A stretch of DNA of 64,000 nt, from the NCBI GenBank assembly GCA_913057175.1, contig CAJXNP010000014.1:185282-249281 (forward strand), read 5' to 3'. The notes under the pieces are model-generated. The model was given only the letters and a program-made list of their open reading frames with translations. It was not told the origin of the DNA and did not search any database. The position numbers and the translations under genes are program-made. This document shows, one piece after another, positions 18,085-26,877 of the stretch (position 1 is its first letter; each line of letters starts with the position of its first letter). The stretch comes from an uncultured Cytophagales bacterium. Lineage in GTDB: Bacteria > Bacteroidota > Bacteroidia > Cytophagales > Cyclobacteriaceae.

Positions 18085-21000
18085 ATGAAAAAAACATTAC
18101 TAAGGATAATTATGAAGTGTTCAAAACTCGTTTTTTATGGATTAATTATTCAAACATGCTTCATGGGAGTGTTGATGGCTCATGAAGGTTCCGCTCAGAA
18201 GAATGAGCGCGAAAAAATCAAAAGCGTAAGGGAAACGACTATTTCTTTATCGTTGCAACAAGCTTCAATCGAAGAGGTTTTTCAAACCATTGAGACAAAC
18301 AGTGAATACCGGTTTTTTTATAACCGGGTCAATCTGGACAAAAATCTTAGGCTAAATGTAAGTGCAAATGACGTGCTTATAAGCGACATTTTACTTCAGA
18401 TCTCAAATCAAGCTAGCCTCAAATTCAAACAGGTAAATGAAATAATAAATGTATCTCCTCTGAATAAAAAGAATGGAGGGGTCCTGGTAGTGGAGATTAG
18501 TCAGGAACGGACAATTACAGGACAGGTAACAAGCGAGGAAACTCCTGAAGGGTTGCCTGGAGTGAATGTAATATTGAAAGGTACCACAACTGGTACCGTG
18601 ACAGATGTAAATGGCGATTACTCTATCGATGTATCGTCGGAAGATGCCGTATTGGTTTTCAGCTCCGTAGGTTTTATTCAGCAAGAAGTTCGGGTGGGTA
18701 GCCAGTCTGTTGTCAATGTATCAATGCTGGTTGATGTTTCTTCTCTTGATGAAGTTGTGGTAGTGGGATATGGTTCTCAGAATAAAGCAGAATTGACCAG
18801 TTCCATTTCATCTATTGCTCCCGACGAGATAAAGGAAATGCCAGTTGTTGGTGTGGACCAGCAAATCCAGGGCAGAGCTGCAGGAGTGGTTGTGGTAAAT
18901 AATACAGGTGAGCCTGGAGGAGGAATTACCATGCGAATAAGAGGAACTTCTTCCATTGGATCGGGAAATGAACCGCTCTTTGTCATTGACGGAATGCCAA
19001 TCGAAAACACTCAGACGGCGAACAGGAATGTGGGTAATGCGCGAATAAACGGGCTATCACAGGTCAACCCTTCAGACATTGAATCCATTGAGATCTTAAA
19101 AGATGCTGCAGCAACAGCTATTTACGGTGCCCGTGCTTCCAATGGGGTTGTTTTGATCACAACCAAGCGAGGGGCAGAAGGTGTTTCCGAATTTAGCATT
19201 GATGCTTATGCAGGAGTTTCTCAGCTAACAAGCAGATACGACATCCTGGGAGCATCAGATTTTGCTGTGTTGAACAATGAAGGAAGGGCTCAGATTGGAG
19301 AAGATCCGATTTATACACAAGATTTTATTAATAACCCAACAATTGATACTGATTGGCAGGATGAAATATTCAGAACTGCGAATGTGTACAGTATGAATAT
19401 AAATGCCAGAGGTGGTAACAAAACAACAGGTTATATGGTGAGTGGTGGCTACCTGAATCAGGAAGGAACTATCATTGACTCAAAATTTGAACGATATAGC
19501 ATGAGGGCAAATATTGATCACAGGATCAATAATTTTATCAAGTTGGGAGCAAATTTCTATGGTGCATTCATCGATCAGGATAGAGTGAGAAACGATGGAG
19601 GTCCCGATGCTGGTGATGCCTCGCACTATAGTCACATTTATGGGCCACCTGTATTAAGCACAGCTCTGGTGAAAAACCCTGCATCCCCGGTATATGATGA
19701 AAACGGAGACTATTATGTCGATACCCTGGCGTTAAACTATGTGAACCCTGTCAGACAGGCAAAAGATATAGATATTGATTTTCAGGCAACAAGGCTTATG
19801 CCTTCTTTATTTCTCAACATCAGTCTTACCAAAAACCTGATGCTCACTTCCAGGTTTAGTGCGGATATCAGAAATGAAAATGAGGAATGGTGGAACCCGC
19901 CTGCCCCTAATCTACCGGTTGGTACAGATGGAACAGGACAAACATCCAGAAGGACGTATGACAAGCTGATGTGGACGTTAGATAATTATTTCACTTATGA
20001 TCTTGATCTTGGTGAGGGGAGCAACTTTTCTGTTCTTGTTGGAAATAGCCTGCAAAAATCATCCACCGAATCCAGTTTTGTACTGGCAGCAAGCATAGAA
20101 TCGCCGTTTATCAGGACGCTTAACGCAGGTGTGGATTATGACGTTGTAGAATCCAACAAAGAAGCATGGAGCCTGGCCTCCTTCTTTGGGCGTATCAACT
20201 ATGACTACAAAAATAAGTATCTCCTAAATGTCAATGCACGGTACGACGGGTCGTCAAGATTTGGCGAAAATAACCGGTTTGGATTCTTTCCTTCGGCAGC
20301 TGTTGGATGGAATATATCCAGAGAAGATTTCATGAGTAGCGTTTCATCTGTACAGGAATTGAAAATTAGGGTTAGCTATGGTCTGACAGGAAATCAGGCA
20401 ATCGGGAATTATGCTTCGAGGGCGCTCATGAATGTTGGTACGGGTACAAATATTGGAAACAACTACACAGGAAAAACCGGGGCTAAATTTCAAAACCTGG
20501 CTAGTGATGATCTTTCCTGGGAAGAAACAGCACAGTTAAATATTGGGTTGGACGGATCCATTCTGAAAAACAGGTTAAGTGTAGCAGTGGATTATTATAT
20601 TAAAACCACAGATGATCTTTTATTTAATGTTCCTCTTCCGAGACAAACCGGGTTCTCCAATATTGTTGGCAATTCCGGGAAAATGGAGAACAGAGGAATT
20701 GAATTCACACTAAATTCCACAAACATCTCAACTCAGGATTTTCAGTGGACCACGAGCTTTAATATTTCGAGAAACAAAAACAAAATTCTTGAACTCCTCG
20801 ATGATGAGGATGTGATAGTTGGAAGCAATACTACCGGGTATAGTATTGCCAGGGTTGGTGAATCTATAAGTTTTTATACCTACCAAAGAGAAAAGCTTGT
20901 CAACCCTGAAGATGGTACTGTGACATTGATTGATCAAAATAATGACGAGGTTATTAATACAGACGACCTGGTAATTACCGGAAATCCATTTCCTGATTTC

Positions 21001-21534
21001 TTTGGTGGGTTGAGGAATTTCTTCACCTACAAAAATTTTGATCTGGACATCTTCTTCCAGTACAGTTATGGCAATGACATCTATAACCTGACCAGAAGAA
21101 CGCTTGAGATTATGAATGTTCCCAATGAGGGGATCATTACCGGAAACACCACTCAGAAAGCATTTGATAACAGATGGCAGAACCCTGGCGATGTGACGGA
21201 ATATCCTAAAGTGAATTTTGACCAGACCAATAACAATTTTAACCAGGCACATGATGGTTGGATTGAGGATGGTTCATACATGCGCTTAAAAACACTTACC
21301 GTGGGCTACAACTTCAACAGCACCCTGTTGGAGCGATTAAGCATGTCAAGGGCACGAATCTATTTTTCGGCTAATAATATCCTGACTTTCACTAATTATT
21401 CAGGGTTTGATCCGGAAGTTGATCATTACCAGGGTGTATTCGGTGGCGCAAATAGTGGGCTGAGAAAAGGATATGACTACGGTGATTATCCTCAGGCCAA
21501 AACGTATGTGGTAGGGATTAATGTCACCTTTTAA
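18085..21534 (+). CDS. susC: SusC/RagA-type TonB-dependent outer-membrane glycan transporter with STN domain
   Basis: The ATG at 18085 is preferred over a TTG at 18049; it gives 1149 residues with a long leader ending near GSAQ. An STN signalling domain lies at about 50-110 (FQTIETNSEYRFFYNR). It is followed by a carboxypeptidase-like CnaB domain near 150-225 (ITGQVTSEETPEGLPGVNVIL) and a TonB box and plug (DEVVVVGYGSQNKAELTSS, FVIDGMPIENT, IEILKDAAATAIYGARASNGV). A 22-strand barrel ends VGINVTF. It transports oligosaccharides across the outer membrane together with the SusD protein encoded 25 bases downstream. The STN domain links transport to the FecR/sigma pair just upstream. Confidence 0.96.
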   Translation: MKKTLLRIIMKCSKLVFYGLIIQTCFMGVLMAHEGSAQKNEREKIKSVRETTISLSLQQASIEEVFQTIETNSEYRFFYNRVNLDKNLRLNVSANDVLISDILLQISNQASLKFKQVNEIINVSPLNKKNGGVLVVEISQERTITGQVTSEETPEGLPGVNVILKGTTTGTVTDVNGDYSIDVSSEDAVLVFSSVGFIQQEVRVGSQSVVNVSMLVDVSSLDEVVVVGYGSQNKAELTSSISSIAPDEIKEMPVVGVDQQIQGRAAGVVVVNNTGEPGGGITMRIRGTSSIGSGNEPLFVIDGMPIENTQTANRNVGNARINGLSQVNPSDIESIEILKDAAATAIYGARASNGVVLITTKRGAEGVSEFSIDAYAGVSQLTSRYDILGASDFAVLNNEGRAQIGEDPIYTQDFINNPTIDTDWQDEIFRTANVYSMNINARGGNKTTGYMVSGGYLNQEGTIIDSKFERYSMRANIDHRINNFIKLGANFYGAFIDQDRVRNDGGPDAGDASHYSHIYGPPVLSTALVKNPASPVYDENGDYYVDTLALNYVNPVRQAKDIDIDFQATRLMPSLFLNISLTKNLMLTSRFSADIRNENEEWWNPPAPNLPVGTDGTGQTSRRTYDKLMWTLDNYFTYDLDLGEGSNFSVLVGNSLQKSSTESSFVLAASIESPFIRTLNAGVDYDVVESNKEAWSLASFFGRINYDYKNKYLLNVNARYDGSSRFGENNRFGFFPSAAVGWNISREDFMSSVSSVQELKIRVSYGLTGNQAIGNYASRALMNVGTGTNIGNNYTGKTGAKFQNLASDDLSWEETAQLNIGLDGSILKNRLSVAVDYYIKTTDDLLFNVPLPRQTGFSNIVGNSGKMENRGIEFTLNSTNISTQDFQWTTSFNISRNKNKILELLDDEDVIVGSNTTGYSIARVGESISFYTYQREKLVNPEDGTVTLIDQNNDEVINTDDLVITGNPFPDFFGGLRNFFTYKNFDLDIFFQYSYGNDIYNLTRRTLEIMNVPNEGIITGNTTQKAFDNRWQNPGDVTEYPKVNFDQTNNNFNQAHDGWIEDGSYMRLKTLTVGYNFNSTLLERLSMSRARIYFSANNILTFTNYSGFDPEVDHYQGVFGGANSGLRKGYDYGDYPQAKTYVVGINVTF

Positions 21535-21559
21535 TTGAAAAACTTAAAAAGATATCACC

Positions 21560-23044
21560 ATGAAAATATTAAATAAAATAATAATATTCAGCATCCTGAT
21601 AGGGGTGAACTTTTCATGCGAAGAATTTCTCACTGAGGTACCTCAGTCACAGGTAGATGCGAGTACATTTTATACAAATGCTCAATCAGCGGAAATTGGT
21701 ATTACAGGAGCATACAATAGTTTCTTTGATCAGGATTCTTACTCCAGAATGGTTATGCTGGTACAGGCTAGTACAGATGATGTAAATCAACCTTCCGGCG
21801 CTTTTTCTACCTATCAGAACAGGGATTTGATGACTGCACCTGACGGTGATGCACCCATTTGGGAAAACATGTACGTTACTCTTGCCAATGTGAATTTTTT
21901 CATTCAGGAGGTAGAAAAACTTTCGGAAAATGTTTTCCCCGAATCGGGACGCAAAGAATCCATCCTGGGAGAAGCTCATTTTCTGAAGGGAATCGTTTAC
22001 TACTACCTCTATAATACATGGGGATCGGTACCACTGATAAAGGAATTTTCAGAAGATCCGATGGAATTGATCATTCCTAATTCTCCCAAAGAAGATGTAC
22101 GTGCATACGCAATTGAACAATTATTATTAGCAGAGCAAATGCTCCCTGATGTGATTGGGAGCTATCCAAATGATTCGGAGACGAATCTTAGAAAGGGAAG
22201 AGCCAGCAAATGGGCCGCTAAGGCGTATCTTGCCCGACTGGCAATGGAAGACCAGGATTGGCAAACAGCAATCGACCTGGCCAATGAGATCATCAATAGC
22301 AATCAATTCCAGGTAGCTTCGGTTTGGAGAAATATTTTTCAGGAGCCGTTTAATTCTTCAGAAACTATTTTTGAACAGCAAAATGATTATTCTCCAGGAT
22401 TTTTCGGATCGGGTATCTATGGATGGTTTATGGGTTTTGATTTTGAATGGTCGGAACAAGCTACGAACCTGTTCGAACTACCTGATACCATCGGGCAAAC
22501 TCAGGGAAAGGATGTACGATTTGAGCTTTCTCATACACCTTATCCATGGGGGCCAAACAGGTGGCAACCGAATAAGATCATACCTCCAAGGTTGTTTGCA
22601 AATGGTGGTATCGAACAAGCAAACATTACCCTGGTGAGGTTAACTGAAATGTACTTCATAAAGGCAGAGGCTTTAAATGAGCTTGGATTTTCAGCCAATA
22701 AAGATGAGATAATGGATATCCTGAATATGGTTCGGGCCCGTGCCGAAGACCCGACCTGGGTAAACGACTGGTTTAGCGGCGTGCCACAAGGAACAACAGG
22801 AATTCCGCAGCTGGATCCAAATGACTACACCAGTCAGGAAGAGCTGAGATCGATCATTCGTGAAGAGAAAAGAAGGGAACATATGTTTGAAGATATCATC
22901 CGATGGGTTGATCTGATGCGTTGGGATAAAGAATACCTGAAAACAGTAACCCATGCCGCTTCCGATGACCAGTTGTACTGGCCCATCCCTCCTGATGAAA
23001 TTATCAGGAATTCTGATTTGGTTCAAAACCCAGGGTGGGATTAA
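21560..23044 (+). CDS. susD: SusD/RagB-type glycan-binding lipoprotein
   Basis: This 494-residue protein has a leader with Cys at NFSCEEF (residue 20), followed by LTEVPQSQVDASTFYTNAQSAEIGITGAYNSF, the standard SusD N-terminal region with its TPR-like helices. The C-terminal hallmark is intact: TLVRLTEMYFIKAEALNELG, then REEKRREHMFEDIIRWVDLMRW, and finally LYWPIPPDEIIRN and the terminal NPGWD. SusD caps the SusC barrel on the cell surface and captures glycan chains. It is co-transcribed with susC (25-base gap) and followed by a strong hairpin. Confidence 0.96.
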   Translation: MKILNKIIIFSILIGVNFSCEEFLTEVPQSQVDASTFYTNAQSAEIGITGAYNSFFDQDSYSRMVMLVQASTDDVNQPSGAFSTYQNRDLMTAPDGDAPIWENMYVTLANVNFFIQEVEKLSENVFPESGRKESILGEAHFLKGIVYYYLYNTWGSVPLIKEFSEDPMELIIPNSPKEDVRAYAIEQLLLAEQMLPDVIGSYPNDSETNLRKGRASKWAAKAYLARLAMEDQDWQTAIDLANEIINSNQFQVASVWRNIFQEPFNSSETIFEQQNDYSPGFFGSGIYGWFMGFDFEWSEQATNLFELPDTIGQTQGKDVRFELSHTPYPWGPNRWQPNKIIPPRLFANGGIEQANITLVRLTEMYFIKAEALNELGFSANKDEIMDILNMVRARAEDPTWVNDWFSGVPQGTTGIPQLDPNDYTSQEELRSIIREEKRREHMFEDIIRWVDLMRWDKEYLKTVTHAASDDQLYWPIPPDEIIRNSDLVQNPGWD

Positions 23045-23073
23045 TGATTTTTCATAAGCAATGATTTATTAAT

Positions 23074-23106
23074 AAGAGATCCCGAACAGGGTTTTCGGGA
23101 TCTCTT
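23074..23106 (+). terminator. Terminator-like hairpin after susD
   Basis: AAGAGATCCCGAA (23074-23086) pairs perfectly over 13 bp with TTCGGGATCTCTT (23094-23106) around a 7-base loop. The following sequence is pyrimidine-rich (CCTTCAAG) rather than a T-run. It lies 29 bases after the susD stop and probably reduces read-through into the 23188 operon. Confidence 0.75.
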
Positions 23107-23187
23107 CCTTCAAGTCATTTCATCAAATACTTTATTAAGGTTCCTAAATCGATCACGAGGGATTCCAATGTGTCAAAAACGTGAACT

Positions 23188-24774
23188 ATGTTTAAGAAAC
23201 AACTTATTTTAATTCTATTTTTTGGATGCAATACAGGTCTGATCAATTCTTATTGTCAGGACATTAAACTTATACCAACCGATCAAATTGAAATTGATGG
23301 TGCTGCCAGGGAAATTAATCCCGGTGATACACTCAAGCTGGAACCAGGACTACGATCAAATTTATCTTTTAAAAACCTGGTGGGTACAAAAGAAAAACCA
23401 ATTGTCATTGTAAATGATGAAGAAAAGGTGATCATCGATACCGATGCCCACACGGCTATTTTATTTGAGAATTGTTCGTTCGTACAATTGACAGGAACAG
23501 GAAGTTCTGATAAATACGGTATCGAAATCGCTTCTGCAGGAACGATGGGCGTTTCTGTAACGGAATTCAGTACCAATTTTGAGATCGATCATCTGGAAAT
23601 ACATCAAACAGGATTTGCAGGGATCATGGCTAAAACGGACCCGAATTGTGATCGGCAGGATGTCAGCGAATTTGTCATGAAGGATCTCTCTTTTCACGAT
23701 AATTACATCTACGATACTGGTGGGGAGGGTTTTTATGTTGGCTATTCATGGTACCCCACAAGAGAAGTGGATTGCAATGACGTGAGCACCATCCTTTATC
23801 CGCATCCCATACATGAAGTGCGAATTTATAATAACATTATTAAAGACACGGGTTGGGATGGACTGCAGGTAGGCTCATCCCCTCAAAATGTTCAGTTGTA
23901 TGGTAATTATATCGAAAATTATGGAATTGAGGACAGGTTATATCAAAACCATGCAGTGCAGATAGGCGCTGGAACAACGGGTGATTTTTATAACAATTTT
24001 ATCTACAATGGTACCGGTGGAGGTGTTTCCTTTTTTGGGTCGGGTAATAACCGGCTTTTCAATAATATTATTGTTGGAAATGGTGAAAATGCCATCTATC
24101 ACAATGACAAAGGGGCGGAGCCGGGAACAAAGTACCAGATTTACAATAATACCATTGTCAATCCGGGAAAAGGAGGAATCGACCTGAATGCCAGCAAAAC
24201 CAACAATAACCTTGTAGCAAATAATCTGATTGTTCTCGGTGGGGCAGTATATGGAATAACTGGAGACGGATCGAAATGGACAAGCGAAGGAAATCAGGTA
24301 TATAATTCTGTTGAGGATGTTGGTTTTAAACATGCAGATACCTTGAATTTCCGATTAACGGAAAGCGCGAAGGCGGTCGACGCAGGGTACGGAATTTCCT
24401 ATTTAAATTTTGATTTTGACTTCAATGCCCGGCCAGCTAATACTAAGTACGATGTAGGAGCTTTTGAGCTGGGAGCGGAAATATATGTTCCGGTGTTGTC
24501 ATTAGAGGATGAAGAGGAAAATATTGTGATCTTTCCCAATCCAGGGTCAGGTATCTTCAACATTCGCATGGCGAATAAGATAACCCCGGATTCAATGATC
24601 ATAAGCGATGAGCTGGGAAGAATTGTATTCAGCAAAGACCTGACCCTGATGAAAACTAATGACAGTCAAATAAACATCCAAACCAATCTGGAGGCAGGAA
24701 TTTATCTATTGAAAATTTATCATGGGGACAGCGAACTGACTACTAGGAAATTGATGATCAATAACAGGGATTAA
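23188..24774 (+). CDS. Right-handed beta-helix protein with T9SS sorting domain; candidate polysaccharide lyase
   Basis: This 528-residue protein has a signal peptide (MFKKQLILILFFG to SYCQ). Residues about 40-400 are a parallel beta-helix with repeated turns such as IYNNIIKDTGWDGLQVG, LYGNYIENYG, FYNNFIYNGTGGGVSFFG and NNIIVGNGENAIYHND, closing with a choice-of-anchor region (DFDFNARP, DVGAFELG). Residues about 450-528 are a type A T9SS C-terminal domain (VIFPNPGSGIFNI, LEAGIYLLKIYHG). It is therefore probably secreted through type IX secretion to the surface or medium. Many beta-helix proteins in such loci are lyases. The locus has two unsaturated uronyl hydrolases but no other lyase, so this is the best candidate. 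No catalytic residues can be named with confidence. Confidence 0.72.
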   Translation: MFKKQLILILFFGCNTGLINSYCQDIKLIPTDQIEIDGAAREINPGDTLKLEPGLRSNLSFKNLVGTKEKPIVIVNDEEKVIIDTDAHTAILFENCSFVQLTGTGSSDKYGIEIASAGTMGVSVTEFSTNFEIDHLEIHQTGFAGIMAKTDPNCDRQDVSEFVMKDLSFHDNYIYDTGGEGFYVGYSWYPTREVDCNDVSTILYPHPIHEVRIYNNIIKDTGWDGLQVGSSPQNVQLYGNYIENYGIEDRLYQNHAVQIGAGTTGDFYNNFIYNGTGGGVSFFGSGNNRLFNNIIVGNGENAIYHNDKGAEPGTKYQIYNNTIVNPGKGGIDLNASKTNNNLVANNLIVLGGAVYGITGDGSKWTSEGNQVYNSVEDVGFKHADTLNFRLTESAKAVDAGYGISYLNFDFDFNARPANTKYDVGAFELGAEIYVPVLSLEDEEENIVIFPNPGSGIFNIRMANKITPDSMIISDELGRIVFSKDLTLMKTNDSQINIQTNLEAGIYLLKIYHGDSELTTRKLMINNRD

Positions 24775-24795
24775 TTTATTGGATAAATCGACTTA

Positions 24796-25956
24796 ATGAC
24801 AGAACTAAAAAAGATTATTCTATCAATAACAGGTGTGGTCGCGGGTATGATGGCCAATGGACAGGAATTGTACAGAGTGCCGGAAAATGTGCAAACCCGT
24901 TGGATAAGTCCTGAAAACTGGGGTGGAGATAAAGGAGAAGGAGGAAAAGTAAATGGTGGCAGGAAAGGATCTCCGAATTTTAGGCTTCAGGCAGGGGAGG
25001 AAAAGATCCTGGCAGAGGTCACAGGTACTTCCGGTGTGGTTCGTCGGATATGGATGACAATTTACGATCGAAGCCCCGAGATGTTGAGAGGTTTTCGGAT
25101 CCAGATGTTTTGGGATGGGGCGGAAAAGCCGGCGGTAGATGCTCCGTTAGGTGATTTCTTTGGAATAGGTTTGGGCCGAATGGCGCCATTCGAATCGGTA
25201 TTTTTTTCCAGTCCGGAGGGTAAAAGCTTCAATTGCTCCATTCCTATGCCCTTTAAAAAATCCATGCTTATCAAGTTGATCAATGAGACCGATTTGGATC
25301 AGTCGATGGTCTTTTTTGATATCGATTATACCATTGGGGACGAATTGACGGAAGAGGATTTATATTTTCACGCATTTTATAATCATCAACGACAAACTTC
25401 CTTTCAAAAGGATTATGAATTCCTGCCAAAATTAGAAGGAAAGGGGAGGTTTTTAGGGGTGAATATTGGCGTGGATGTTAATAAGGAAGAATATTTAAGC
25501 TCCTGGTGGGGAGAGGGTGAAGTTAAGTTTTACCTGGATGGTGATGATAAGTATCCGACCCTGGCAGGAACAGGTACAGAGGACTATATTGGAACTGCCT
25601 GGTTCCTGGGTGGATATTCACATTTCTATCAGGGCTGTCCCATCGCCGATCACAACGAGATGGAATTCGCTTTTTATCGCTATCATGTAAATGACCCGGT
25701 TTATTTTCATGAGGACATCCGTGCTACAATTCAACAAATAGGGTTTGCGAATGAAGAAAATTACAAATTGCTAAGCAAGTTAAAAGGCGATGTATTTGTT
25801 GCAGCAGAGGGAATGAATAAAGTGGATTTCTCGCAGCAAAGAACCTGGTTGCTGTTTGAGCGATCAGATGATTACTCAAGCTGTGCTTATTTCTACCTTG
25901 ACAAGCCTTCAACTGATTTACCGGAACTTATGCCAGTAAAGGAAAGGGTCAGATGA
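24796..25956 (+). CDS. DUF2961 glycoside hydrolase, GH172-like
   Basis: This 386-residue protein has a signal peptide ending ANGQ. It shows the DUF2961/GH172 signature: GVVRRIWMTIYDRSPEMLRG early, APLGDFFGIGLGRMAPF, VKFYLDGDDKYPTLAGTGTEDYIGTAW with Glu of TGTEDY near residue 261, and AFYRYHVNDPVYF. GH172 enzymes, known from difructose-anhydride and alpha-D-arabinofuranosidase work, use a pair of glutamates in a double jelly-roll. The gene is second in the 23188 operon and overlaps the GH43-like gene by 4 bases. The family is convincing; the sugar released here is unknown. Confidence 0.85.
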   Translation: MTELKKIILSITGVVAGMMANGQELYRVPENVQTRWISPENWGGDKGEGGKVNGGRKGSPNFRLQAGEEKILAEVTGTSGVVRRIWMTIYDRSPEMLRGFRIQMFWDGAEKPAVDAPLGDFFGIGLGRMAPFESVFFSSPEGKSFNCSIPMPFKKSMLIKLINETDLDQSMVFFDIDYTIGDELTEEDLYFHAFYNHQRQTSFQKDYEFLPKLEGKGRFLGVNIGVDVNKEEYLSSWWGEGEVKFYLDGDDKYPTLAGTGTEDYIGTAWFLGGYSHFYQGCPIADHNEMEFAFYRYHVNDPVYFHEDIRATIQQIGFANEENYKLLSKLKGDVFVAAEGMNKVDFSQQRTWLLFERSDDYSSCAYFYLDKPSTDLPELMPVKERVR

Positions 25957-26876
25957 GATTAATAATGATGGTAATTATATGTGCGTTATGCGCGAATCTC
26001 TCTTGCCAGGAGATGAGGCAAGAGGTTCCAACGGTAGGGGAATTTGTCAAAATTTATGATCCTTCCATTGACGAAGACACAGCCTGGTACATCAACGACC
26101 ATTGTTTTATTTATGGAGATGATCAAAAGTGGCATATGTTTGGGATCACCCATGAAGAACCCTTTGACCCACTGAATGAAATCCACTTTGCCCATGCGAC
26201 AGCCGACAGTCTGACCCAAAAAAACTGGGAAAAACAACCATTTGCCATGACAGCCGATAGCACCCGGATGGAAAGACATCTTTGGGCGCCATACATTATT
26301 CAGCATGATGGAACTTACTACATGTACTATTGTGCGGGTGATCAGGATCATACAAACTACAGGATGCATCTCGCCACGTCAACTGACCTTTGGAATTGGA
26401 AAAGACATGAAGGGAACCCGCTGTTCCGGGATGGCTACGATGCCCGGGATCCATATATTCTGAACCATGAAGGAAAATGGATCATGTATTATACAGCGAA
26501 TGACAACCCTTCAGGAGGTCATCACATCGTTGCTTATCGCACCAGCGATGATCTGTTACACTGGTCAGATCGAAGTATCGCATACCAGGATTCGGTATCC
26601 GGAACATGGGGAGGACCGTGCGAATCCCCTTTTGTACAAAAAAAGGATGACAAGTTCTACTTATTCCTCAGTCTGCGAAGCACGTATTCCCTGACGGAAG
26701 TGATCGCAAGTGAAAACCCTTATCATTGGAAGATTCAGGATAAGGTATTTGGATATGATGCCCACGCCTCGGAAGTCGTGCAGGATCTGGATAATAAATG
26801 GTATGTTTCACATTGCGGATGGGCACAGGGAGGATTGTATCTGGCACCGCTTAAATGGAATGATGGGGATGACTAA
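25953..26876 (+). CDS. GH43-like beta-propeller lipoprotein
   Basis: This 307-residue protein starts within the stop codon of the GH172 gene (ATGA). Its leader ends ANLSC, a lipobox. Propeller blades show as HCFIYGDDQKWHMFGITH, HLWAPYIIQHDGTYYMYYCAG, GYDARDPYILNHEGKWIMYY, GGPCESPFVQKKDDKFYLFL and YDAHASEVVQDLDNKWYVSH. Asp in ARDP and Glu in CESP match GH43/GH32 clan positions. The final blade has a His-Ala-Ser-Glu segment like some GH43-related families. It is distinct from the propeller at 13687. The substrate is unknown. Confidence 0.72.
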   Translation: MRLIMMVIICALCANLSCQEMRQEVPTVGEFVKIYDPSIDEDTAWYINDHCFIYGDDQKWHMFGITHEEPFDPLNEIHFAHATADSLTQKNWEKQPFAMTADSTRMERHLWAPYIIQHDGTYYMYYCAGDQDHTNYRMHLATSTDLWNWKRHEGNPLFRDGYDARDPYILNHEGKWIMYYTANDNPSGGHHIVAYRTSDDLLHWSDRSIAYQDSVSGTWGGPCESPFVQKKDDKFYLFLSLRSTYSLTEVIASENPYHWKIQDKVFGYDAHASEVVQDLDNKWYVSHCGWAQGGLYLAPLKWNDGDD

Positions 26877-26877
26877 A

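Noticed and set aside
26710..26877. N-terminal extension of the SASA esterase
   Set aside because: This part is an out-of-frame reading of the GH43-like gene; the signal peptide begins at 26878.
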